Shown: positions 1 to 5,999 of the stretch, one piece after another
How positions within the stretch are numbered: position 1 is the first letter of the stretch
How the letters are laid out: each line of letters starts with the position of its first letter
Assembly (NCBI RefSeq): GCF_001556515.1
Contig: NZ_LSJA01000174.1
Location: forward strand, 1 to 7,970
Direction of reading: 5' to 3'
Origin: Caulobacter sp. CCH9-E1
Lineage (GTDB): Bacteria; Pseudomonadota; Alphaproteobacteria; Caulobacterales; Caulobacteraceae
DNA: 7,970 nucleotides
Notes under the pieces: model-generated
What the model was told of the DNA's origin: nothing
The model's input: the letters and a program-made list of their open reading frames with translations, nothing else
The model's database searches: none
Program-made: the position numbers and the translations under genes

Positions 1-2201
1 GTCGAGGCGCGCGCCTTCTCGTTGATGAAGCCGACCGGAATGCCGGCGGCCGCGCAGTTGGCCGCGCGGGTCGCGGTGCCCGCGCCGATGTTGGCGATGT
101 CGCACGGGTCGCTGACGCTGGCGAAGTTCTGGCTGGGGGCCGAATACAGCTCCGACAGCAGCGGCGCGCGAACCGACTTGGAGTAGTTGGCCCGGAAGCG
201 CACGTCGCGGATCGGCGCGTAGATGACGCCGGCGTTGTAGGCCAGAACCTTGCCGGTCGCGCCGCTGTAGTCCGCGCCGCGCACGGCGCCGTTGACCGAC
301 AGCTCCTTGGCCCAAGGCAGGTCGGCCAGGACCGGCACGCGGATTTCGGCGAAGGCCTCCTTCACGCTGAACGCCGGCGGATCGAAGATCGGGATGGCGT
401 TCAGGAAGGTGCCGCCGGCGCGGACCAGGTCGTCATACTGCTCGTGCGCGGTCTCGCGACGGTATTCGGCGCCGGCGGCCAGGCCGATCGGACCGGCCGG
501 CAGGCTGAACCACGGGCTGGTGTCGCCCGAGATCGAGCCGCTGAACACCGTCTGGGTCTGCTTGCCGTCGGCGCGCGAGGTCGTGTTGACATAGGCCTTG
601 GCGGCGTCGCTGGGCGCGCCTTCGCCGAAGGGGTTCAGCGGCACGCAGGCGGCCACGTCGCCGGCGACATAGGACGCCAGGCTATCGGCGTACGGCACGC
701 GAGCGGTGGGGTCGACCGTCACGCGGCAGACGATCTGGCCGGTCGGCGAACGGACGGCGTCCAGGGCGTAGGCGTAGCGCTGCTCGACGCGGTTGTTGCG
801 CGACAGGGCCCGCTTCTTGAACTCGCCGTAGGTCGCCGAGACGTCGTAGCGCCAGGCGTCGCCGAGGTCACCCTCGACGCCGAGCACGGCGCGGTAGGTT
901 TCGCGACGGATCGACTCTTCGCGAACGCCCAGGTCCAGGTTGTTGCGGTTCAGGCGGAAGGTGGTCGCGCCGGCCGGCAGACGGGCGGCGATGAAGGCGC
1001 GGGACTCGGCCGACAGGAAGGGGTTGTCCAGGCTGATCTGGTCGCCGCTGTTCAGCAGCAGCGGCTGGTCGAACGACGGGCTCGACTGCTGGAAGACCTT
1101 GTTGCGGACGTACTTGGCTTCGACGTACGGGCGGAAGGCGCGATTGACGTCGAAGTGACCGATCAGGTTCACCGCCAGACGCTGGGTCTGGGGCTGCAGC
1201 TGGCCATAGCGGCGCAGAGTCGAGCCGTCGCCGCCGGCCGAGCTGTTGGCCAGCGGGCGGAAGTCGATGCCGTAATCAGCTTCTTGCAGCGTGCCGTTCG
1301 GCTGGAAGCGGAACAGACGCGCGCGGCCGTCGGGGCGGCAGGTCAGCGGGTTGCCGCCGCTGCACGAGGGCTGGAACGTGCCGCCTTCCGAGATCAGCAT
1401 GCTGTGGATGTCGGACACGAAGATGCGGTCCGGAATGCCGTCCGAGCCGTTCGCCGAACCGGCCGGATCGGAGTCGACGATCACCCAGCCGCCGCGTTGG
1501 CGCGTCTGGCGACGGTCGCTGTAGTAGATGTCTTCCTGCTTGGCGTATTCGACCGACAGGGCGACGTTGCCGCGGTCATCGGCGAAGTTCTTGCCAGCCG
1601 TGCCGCTGACGAACCAGGCGTTGCCGTCGCCGCGGCTGCTGATGCCGTCCTGGGCGCGCAGTTGCAGGCCGTCGAAGTTGCGCTTCAGCACGAAGTTGAC
1701 GACGCCGCCGATGGCGTCCGAGCCGTAGATGGCCGAGTTGCCGCCGGTCACGACGTCGATCCGGTCGATCAGGTCGGTGGGGATGGTGTTGGTGTCGACC
1801 TCGTTGGAGCCTTCCGACGACGACACGTGACGGCGACCGTTCAGCAGCACCAGGGTCCGGGTGGTGCCCAGGCCGCGCAGGTCGAGGAAGTTCAGGCCGG
1901 CGGTGCCGATGAAGCGGGTCGAGTTCGACGACGAGAAGGTCGAACGGATCGAGGGCAGCTCGTTCAGGATGTCGCCGACCGAAACGATGCCGGTGTTCTG
2001 AACTTGGGCGGCGGTGACGCTGGTCACCGGCACGTTCGACTGCAGGTTCGGCGTGCGGATGCGCGAACCGGTGACGACGACCTGTTCGACGGTCGCGGAG
2101 TCCTGAGCCGGCGCCTGACCGGCGGTCTGAGCGGCCGCGGCCGTGGCCAGCGCGCACGCCAAGACGGCGCCGCTGGAGAACAAGATATGACGATAAGACA
2201 T
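1..2201 (-). CDS. TonB-dependent outer-membrane receptor, C-terminus cut off by window edge
   Basis: This is an outer-membrane beta-barrel transporter that takes up a ligand using energy passed from TonB-ExbB-ExbD. The frame is open from the ATG at 2201 to the window edge, giving 733 codons; family members of this type usually run to about 900-1000 residues, so the last strands lie outside. Residues 1-24 form a signal peptide ending in AAAA before Q25. A TonB-box-like stretch (VEQVVVTGSR) follows at 38-47. The plug domain shows the usual landmarks: DIL-ELPS, LDLRGLGTTRTLVLLNGRR, IDRIDVVTGG and SAIYGSDAIGGVVNFVLK, ending near residue 175. The barrel includes the typical RANYSKSVRAP-LSELY segment near the window edge. 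Cysteine pairs (SCSGG...LTC and DPC...ANC) probably close extracellular loops. The start is supported by GAGGG 7 bases upstream. The ligand cannot be read from the sequence; neighbours give no hint, although the promoter palindrome resembles LacI-family operators, which would fit a carbohydrate. Confidence 0.95.
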   Translation of the reverse strand, partial: MSYRHILFSSGAVLACALATAAAAQTAGQAPAQDSATVEQVVVTGSRIRTPNLQSNVPVTSVTAAQVQNTGIVSVGDILNELPSIRSTFSSSNSTRFIGTAGLNFLDLRGLGTTRTLVLLNGRRHVSSSEGSNEVDTNTIPTDLIDRIDVVTGGNSAIYGSDAIGGVVNFVLKRNFDGLQLRAQDGISSRGDGNAWFVSGTAGKNFADDRGNVALSVEYAKQEDIYYSDRRQTRQRGGWVIVDSDPAGSANGSDGIPDRIFVSDIHSMLISEGGTFQPSCSGGNPLTCRPDGRARLFRFQPNGTLQEADYGIDFRPLANSSAGGDGSTLRRYGQLQPQTQRLAVNLIGHFDVNRAFRPYVEAKYVRNKVFQQSSPSFDQPLLLNSGDQISLDNPFLSAESRAFIAARLPAGATTFRLNRNNLDLGVREESIRRETYRAVLGVEGDLGDAWRYDVSATYGEFKKRALSRNNRVEQRYAYALDAVRSPTGQIVCRVTVDPTARVPYADSLASYVAGDVAACVPLNPFGEGAPSDAAKAYVNTTSRADGKQTQTVFSGSISGDTSPWFSLPAGPIGLAAGAEYRRETAHEQYDDLVRAGGTFLNAIPIFDPPAFSVKEAFAEIRVPVLADLPWAKELSVNGAVRGADYSGATGKVLAYNAGVIYAPIRDVRFRANYSKSVRAPLLSELYSAPSQNFASVSDPCDIANIGAGTATRAANCAAAGIPVGFINEKARAS

Positions 2202-2255
2202 GTCCAACCCTCACCCATAACGGGAGTTTACTTTGGGGCGGAACATAAAGGAGAG

Positions 2256-2286
2256 AATTTAGGCGCCAAGCGCGGACGTTTCACAA
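2256..2286 (-). promoter_or_regulatory. Candidate housekeeping promoter of the TonB-dependent receptor
   Basis: Read on the minus strand, TTGTGA (2286-2281) is followed after 17 bases by CCTAAATT (2263-2256). The second element matches six of eight positions of the Caulobacter sigma-73 -10 consensus GCTANAWC, and the first resembles its TTGAC-type -35. Transcription would begin near 2249, leaving a leader of about 48 bases before the ATG. It is the best such pair I found between 2202 and 2497. This is a motif match only. Confidence 0.45.
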
Positions 2287-2287
2287 A

Positions 2288-2303
2288 TTTGCAACGTTGC
2301 AAA
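2288..2303. promoter_or_regulatory. Perfect 16-bp palindrome, candidate operator of the receptor gene
   Basis: TTTGCAACGTTGCAAA is its own reverse complement over all 16 bases and lies one base upstream of the candidate -35 of the receptor promoter. A palindrome centred on CG with AACGTT in the middle is typical of LacI/GalR-family operators (compare the PurR core GCAAACGTTTGC). The regulator is not in this window. Position next to the -35 could suit repression or activation. Confidence 0.5.
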
Positions 2304-2330
2304 AGACCCACACTTTTTGATATCGGCGTT

Positions 2331-2364
2331 TTTTCAGAAAACTGAAACCAACGTTTTCTGAAAA
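2331..2364. repeat. Perfect 12-bp inverted repeat with 10-bp spacer upstream of the receptor
   Basis: TTTTCAGAAAAC (2331-2342) and GTTTTCTGAAAA (2353-2364) are exact reverse complements separated by 10 bases. Each arm is itself nearly palindromic (GTTTTC-T-GAAAAC at 2353-2365). It is AT-rich in a very GC-rich window and sits about 45 bp above the candidate receptor -35. No U-run follows the hairpin on either strand, so an operator for a dimer pair or tetramer is more likely than a terminator. Confidence 0.5.
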
Positions 2365-2416
2365 CTTGTCTACCGTGATGAAACGATAGGCGCTGGAACT
2401 CTTTAACGAGGCGCCA

Positions 2417-2433
2417 CCCGCCCTTTCGGCGGG
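2417..2433 (-). terminator. GC-rich hairpin downstream of the small membrane-protein gene
   Basis: CCCGCC (2417-2422) and GGCGGG (2428-2433) pair around a 5-base loop, about 65 bases beyond the TAG of the gene ending at 2498. It could stop or stabilise that transcript before the receptor promoter. There is no U-tract after it on the minus strand, so intrinsic termination is uncertain. Confidence 0.35.
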
Positions 2434-2497
2434 CGAAGGAATGAGACGGCGAGAGCATGTCAGGCCTCGCCCACGCTTTGGGAGATGGACGGGACCG

Positions 2498-2782
2498 CTA
2501 GCGCGCGGGTTCGCGGCTCTGGTTCTGGCTGGTGTAGGCGTCCTGGCTGGGGTTCGAGCCGCGCGGGTCGTCGCCGCGCGCGCGACGCTCGGCTTCCTGC
2601 CGGGTCGTGCCGGGGTTGTCGGGCTGGGTCGCCGGCCCTCGCCCTATGGCCGAGCGGGCCAGATGCGACCAGCCCAGCGCCGCCAGGGCCAGCACGACCA
2701 GCAAGATCACGACCACCACGACATTGGTCGGTCGCATCCGGCGGCGTCTTGGCTCGCCGCGCTCGGCCTCTTGCTGCGTCAT
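2498..2782 (-). CDS. Small single-pass membrane protein of unknown function
   Basis: I do not recognise a family. The 94-residue product has a short arginine-rich N-terminus (RRRRMR at 12-17), one strongly hydrophobic helix at about 20-38 (NVVVVVILLVVLALAALGW), and a hydrophilic tail of about 55 residues rich in R, Q, N, D and G. By the positive-inside rule the N-terminus should be cytoplasmic and the tail periplasmic. GGAGG six bases before the ATG (SD at 2793-2789) fixes the start. That SD is the 3' arm of a perfect 7-bp hairpin, annotated separately. The gene begins 71 bases after the stop of the upstream flavoenzyme gene on the same strand, so it may be co-transcribed with it. Coding is supported by the strong SD, the coherent membrane topology and the lack of a better frame; it lacks confirming homology. 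Confidence 0.65.
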   Translation of the reverse strand: MTQQEAERGEPRRRRMRPTNVVVVVILLVVLALAALGWSHLARSAIGRGPATQPDNPGTTRQEAERRARGDDPRGSNPSQDAYTSQNQSREPAR

Positions 2783-2788
2783 GTCGAT

Positions 2789-2805
2789 CCTCCATGCAAT
2801 GGAGG
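2789..2805 (-). promoter_or_regulatory. Hairpin enclosing the Shine-Dalgarno of the small membrane protein
   Basis: On the minus-strand RNA, CCUCCAU (2805-2799), a three-base loop (2798-2796) and AUGGAGG (2795-2789) form a perfect 7-bp stem. The 3' arm contains the only good SD (GGAGG) of the gene starting at 2782. If it folds, it should lower ribosome access. It could equally act as a DNA palindrome for a protein. Confidence 0.5.
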
Positions 2806-2824
2806 ATTAGGCGCGGGCGACCGC

Positions 2825-2839
2825 GCCGGTTTCGCCGGC
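2825..2839 (-). terminator. Short hairpin after the flavoenzyme gene
   Basis: GCCGG (2825-2829) and CCGGC (2835-2839) pair around TTTCG, 15 bases beyond the TAA that ends the flavoenzyme gene at 2854. The stem is only 5 bp and no U-run follows on the minus strand. It may be a weak transcript-end or stabilising hairpin, or incidental in GC-rich DNA. Confidence 0.25.
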
Positions 2840-2853
2840 TGTCTTTTGAGGCC

Positions 2854-3861
<1,008 letters not shown>

Positions 3862-3896
3862 CTATGACGCGGCGTCCGTTAGGTCAGGCAAGAGAT

Positions 3897-4017
3897 AGAT
3901 CCTCCCCCGCGATGCGGGGGAGGTGGCCCAGAGGGCCGGAGGGGGCGAGCTGGGCGAAGGCCGCGTTGCCCCCTCAGTCGCTCCCCGACAGCTCCCCCGC
4001 ATCGCGGGGGAGCATCT
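3897..4017. repeat. Fold-back intergenic repeat, complete copy
   Basis: Two inverted arms begin with AGAT plus a hairpin. The left hairpin has arms 3901-3910 (CCTCCCCCGC) and 3914-3923 around GAT; the right hairpin has arms 3991-4000 and 4004-4013 around ATC. The 21-bp hairpin cores are exact reverse complements of each other. The inner 24 bases of each arm are looser inverted copies (16 of 24 match), both ending AGGGGGC. The first 58 bases recur at 7913-7970 with one difference. The right end (AGAT on the minus strand) overlaps the TAG of the LprI gene. It resembles the G/C-rich palindromic intergenic repeats frequent in Caulobacterales and has no coding capacity. It may end transcription for the accA-LprI unit. 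Confidence 0.85.
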
Positions 4018-4417
4018 ACCGAAGCCGCCGGTACATCTCCAGCGCGTCGGCCCGGCGGGCGGTGTGGTCCAGCATGCAGGCGTTGGCCTCGATGCGGGCC
4101 AGGCTGCCCCAGTCGGGGTCGTAGACGCTGGCGCAGTCGGCGTCGCGATAGGCGATCCAAGCGCGCTGGGCCTTCTTCAGCGCCGCCTTCTGGCGCGGCA
4201 GGTCCAGACGCTTCATCGCGTCCTGGTAGGCGCGGTTCAGGCGGGCGTCCTGGATCTTCAGCTCGGCGCCCGCGCATTCGATCATGCCGATCGTGCTCTG
4301 GCCGTCGGGCGAGGCCAGGCAGCGGTCATAGGCGGGGCTGTATTTAGGCTCGGCCGCCTGGCTCGCGGCGGGCGCGGCCAGCATCGACAGGCATAGCAGG
4401 ACGGGGGCGAAACGCAT
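4016..4417 (-). CDS. Secreted lysozyme-inhibitor LprI-like protein (DUF1311)
   Basis: A 133-residue exported protein of the LprI/DUF1311 family (PF07007). Residues 1 to about 19-22 are a signal peptide (MRFAPVLLCLSMLAAPAAS, then QAAE). The mature part has the family layout: four cysteines (C33, C48, C95, C114) expected to form two disulfides, the LN-AY motif (60-64) and the Q-AWI-YRD-DC block (84-95). Named members inhibit lysozyme, but most are uncharacterised, so periplasmic cell-wall protection is only a suggestion. An upstream in-frame ATG at 4453 would put 12 hydrophilic residues before the signal sequence and has no good SD; I chose 4417, which has GGAG six bases upstream and starts directly with the signal peptide. 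It begins 39 bases after accA's stop and may be co-transcribed with it. Its TAG lies within the end of the fold-back repeat, so the original C-terminus may have been altered by that insertion. Confidence 0.88.
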   Translation of the reverse strand: MRFAPVLLCLSMLAAPAASQAAEPKYSPAYDRCLASPDGQSTIGMIECAGAELKIQDARLNRAYQDAMKRLDLPRQKAALKKAQRAWIAYRDADCASVYDPDWGSLARIEANACMLDHTARRADALEMYRRLR

Positions 4418-4456
4418 GAAAAGCTCCGGCTGGGTCCCCCGACCTGATGTCATCCC

Positions 4457-5419
4457 CTACTGCAGGCCCGCGCGGCCGATCGCGTAGAAGCGGTCGGAGC
4501 GCTGCTTGCGCAGCTGCTCGGCGCTCATGTGCGCCATGGCCTTCAGCTCTTCCTCGACCGCGTCGCCGACCGCCTGGATCGCCGCGTCCTGGTTCGAGTG
4601 GGCGCCGCCGGCCGGCTCGTCGACGATGCGGTCGACGATGCCCAGCTTGATCAGGTCCTGGGCGGTGATGCGCATGTTGGTCGCCGCGTCCTTGGCCCGG
4701 GCGCCGTCGCGCCACAGGATCGAGGCCGCGCCTTCCGGCGAGATCACCGAATAGATCGAGTGCTCCAGGATCAGCACGCGGTTGGCGCCGGCCAGGGCGA
4801 TGGCCCCGCCCGAACCGCCCTCGCCGACGATCGTGGCGACCATCGGCGTCCCCAGGGTCAGGCAGCGCTCGGTCGAGCGGGCGATGGCCTCGGCCTGGCC
4901 GCGCTCCTCGGCGCCCAGGCCCGGATAGGCGCCGGCGGTGTCGACGAAGGTGATGACGGGCAGGCTGAAGCGCTCGGCCATGTCCATCAGGCGGACGGCT
5001 TTCCGATAGCCTTCGGGACGGGCCATGCCGAAGTTGTGCTTCAGGCGGGTGGTGGTGTCGTGCCCCTTCTCGTGGCCCATGACCACGACCGGCTGGCCCC
5101 GGAAGCGGCCCAGGCCCCCGACGATGGCCTGGTCGTCGGCGAACTTGCGGTCGCCGCGCAGCTCGACGAACTCGTCGATCAGGCCCGCGACATAATCGCG
5201 CAGGTGGGGCCGCTGCGGGTGCCGCGCGACCATGGTCTTCTGCCAGGCGTCGAGGTTGGCGTAGGCCTCCTTGCGGAGTTCCTGGGCCCGGTCACGCAGG
5301 GCCTGGATTTCGAGGTCGAACGCGCCGGGACCCGCCGTCTCGGAGAGCTTCGACAGCTCTTCGATCTTGCTTTCCAGGTCAGCGATCGGACGTTCGAAAT
5401 CGAGATAATGGGCGGCCAT
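4457..5419 (-). CDS. accA: Acetyl-CoA carboxylase carboxyltransferase subunit alpha
   Basis: AccA pairs with AccD to form the carboxyltransferase that moves the carboxyl group from biotin on AccB to acetyl-CoA, making malonyl-CoA for fatty-acid synthesis in the cytoplasm. The 320 residues correspond to the 319 of the E. coli protein. Landmarks in order: LDFERPIADLESKIEEL (6-22), ARHPQRP (65-71), IDEFVELRGDR (81-91), DDQAIVGG (95-102), PEGYRKAVRLM (135-145), FVDTAGAYPGLGAEERGQ (158-175), the oxyanion loop GEGGSGGA (199-206) and YSVISPEGAASILW (223-236). Nothing essential is missing. The start is fixed by homology; the SD is weak (GAGAG, overlapping a GANTC site two bases before the ATG). accD is not adjacent, as in many bacteria. 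Its upstream DNA holds an exceptional cluster of GANTC sites and a DnaA box, which suggests cell-cycle-linked expression. Confidence 0.98.
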   Translation of the reverse strand: MAAHYLDFERPIADLESKIEELSKLSETAGPGAFDLEIQALRDRAQELRKEAYANLDAWQKTMVARHPQRPHLRDYVAGLIDEFVELRGDRKFADDQAIVGGLGRFRGQPVVVMGHEKGHDTTTRLKHNFGMARPEGYRKAVRLMDMAERFSLPVITFVDTAGAYPGLGAEERGQAEAIARSTERCLTLGTPMVATIVGEGGSGGAIALAGANRVLILEHSIYSVISPEGAASILWRDGARAKDAATNMRITAQDLIKLGIVDRIVDEPAGGAHSNQDAAIQAVGDAVEEELKAMAHMSAEQLRKQRSDRFYAIGRAGLQ

Positions 5420-5466
5420 GGACTCTCAAACGTCGCCGTGAATGAAAGGGTGCGAACCTAGTGGCG

Positions 5467-5525
5467 GAATCCTCCGAGGGAAAGAGGCGAGATTCCGTCG
5501 GGGAACCGCCCCGAATCCGCCGGGT
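5467..5525 (+). repeat. Three 13-bp direct repeats, each starting with GANTC
   Basis: Copies at 5467-5479, 5491-5503 and 5513-5525 follow GAWTCCKYCGRGK, with 24- and 22-base steps. The outer two also form an inverted pair, GGCGGA (5463-5468) against TCCGCC (5516-5521). They lie 48-106 bases upstream of accA's start, in its promoter or leader. Confidence 0.45.
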
Positions 5526-5526
5526 T

Positions 5527-5535
5527 TTATCCACA
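5527..5535 (+). promoter_or_regulatory. Perfect-consensus DnaA box
   Basis: TTATCCACA matches the classic bacterial DnaA 9-mer at every position. It is the only perfect copy I noticed here and falls in the GANTC cluster, not in a gene. On the minus strand it overlaps GATAAAAC, which fits seven of eight positions of the Caulobacter -10 consensus, so DnaA could compete with RNA polymerase for accA, though no good -35 is visible. A single box without further boxes or an AT-rich unwinding element does not make an origin. Confidence 0.5.
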
Positions 5536-5590
5536 GCATCGATCAACAGGTGAGTCTCGATTCAGGACTCTCTTGATCTGGTGAATCGCG

Positions 5591-5606
5591 ACATAGAGTC
5601 CTATGT
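5591..5606. repeat. Palindrome centred on a GANTC site
   Basis: ACATAG (5591-5596) and CTATGT (5601-5606) are exact reverse complements around AGTC, so a GAGTC site spans the centre. It lies about 95 bases before the 66-aa gene and could be an operator whose binding is altered by adenine methylation. Confidence 0.4.
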
Positions 5607-5699
5607 TGATTTCCAGCGGGGCGCGAAGCCGGCCCGCGCCCACCGCGGCTCCCGCCATCGAATATGCGCGGTCCCGCCTGATGAGAGCGCACAGTTCCC

Positions 5700-5900
5700 A
5701 TGCAGGTGTTCACCTTCTTCTGTGTCGAGTCCGACGGCTCGGTCCCCCGTTTCGACGTCACGCCCTGCGCTGACGATAAAGCCGCCCGCGTCCGCGCGTT
5801 CGAGCTGCTGGACATGCACCGCCGCTGCGACTTCGTGGAAGTGTGGCGCGGCTCGCAACGCGCCTTCGACGTCTCGGGCCAGCAGCAGGCGGCGGCCTAA
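5700..5900 (+). CDS. 66-residue protein of unknown function
   Basis: I do not recognise a named family. The product is compact, soluble and has no signal peptide or membrane segment. An N-terminal strand (MQVFTFFCVESDG) is followed by FDVTPCADDKAARVRAFELL and a C-terminal VEVWRGSQRAF strand, the pattern of small alpha/beta proteins of alphaproteobacteria in which an acidic, alanine-rich helix leads to a VEVWxG motif. Cysteines are at 8, 23 and 43. The ATG has only a weak GAGAGC sequence upstream. It is divergent from accA across a 280-base regulatory region and precedes the P450 gene by 99 bases; its stop codon is the first part of an inverted repeat at 5898. Coding is supported by the clean reading frame and protein-like composition; homology was not checked. 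Confidence 0.6.
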   Translation: MQVFTFFCVESDGSVPRFDVTPCADDKAARVRAFELLDMHRRCDFVEVWRGSQRAFDVSGQQQAAA

Positions 5901-5919
5901 TTCACCGAATGATGAATTA
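5898..5919. promoter_or_regulatory. AT-rich inverted repeat, candidate operator of the P450 gene
   Basis: TAATTCA (5898-5904) and TGAATTA (5913-5919) are exact reverse complements with an 8-base spacer. The left arm begins with the TAA of the 66-aa gene, and the right arm touches the candidate -35 of the P450 promoter. Size and position suit a TetR- or MarR-type repressor; no such gene is in the window. Confidence 0.45.
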
Positions 5920-5948
5920 TTGCGTCGCGACATGAGCGGCGCTAGGCT
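5920..5948 (+). promoter_or_regulatory. Candidate promoter of the P450-OsmC unit
   Basis: TTGCGT (5920-5925) and TAGGCT (5943-5948, within GCTAGGCT) are separated by 17 bases. The -10 partly fits the Caulobacter GCTANAWC form; the match to either consensus is modest. Transcription would start near 5955, about 45 bases before the P450 ATG. Confidence 0.35.
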
Positions 5949-5999
5949 GTCTTTCCGGATGGGGCCTCTTTGGCGCCCCGCTCTCCGGAAGGCCGTTCC

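Larger units (their letters stand above)
5421..5600. promoter_or_regulatory. Dense GANTC (CcrM-type methylation) cluster between accA and the 66-aa gene
   Basis: GANTC occurs at 5421, 5467, 5491, 5513, 5552, 5559, 5566, 5583 and 5596, nine times in 180 bases; a tenth lies at 5727 inside the 66-aa gene. With two-thirds G+C about one per 340 bases is expected by chance. The sites at 5552, 5559 and 5566 are exactly 7 bases apart and lie between GATCAA (5541-5546) and TTGATC (5573-5578). In Caulobacter CcrM methylates GANTC and GcrA acts at methylated promoters, so cell-cycle control of accA or the divergent gene is plausible. The motif count is directly seen; the role is inferred. Confidence 0.6.

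Noticed and set aside
444..2345. Open 633-codon plus-strand frame opposite the TonB-dependent receptor
   Set aside because: It is the codon-aligned antisense of the receptor, kept open by GC-rich third positions. It has a low-complexity A/V/G/R/D composition and no recognisable domain.
4418..4453. Upstream ATG start for the LprI-like protein
   Set aside because: It places hydrophilic residues before the signal peptide and begins 3 bases from the accA stop without a good SD.
5420..5699. Possible chromosome or plasmid replication origin
   Set aside because: There is only one DnaA box, no AT-rich unwinding region, no CtrA-type TTAA-N7-TTAA site, and no origin-linked genes such as dnaA, hemE, parA or repABC. 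A regulatory region is the simpler reading.
5970..5999. Upstream TTG start for the P450
   Set aside because: It would add ten residues without an SD; the ATG at 6000 has GGAAGG at proper spacing.
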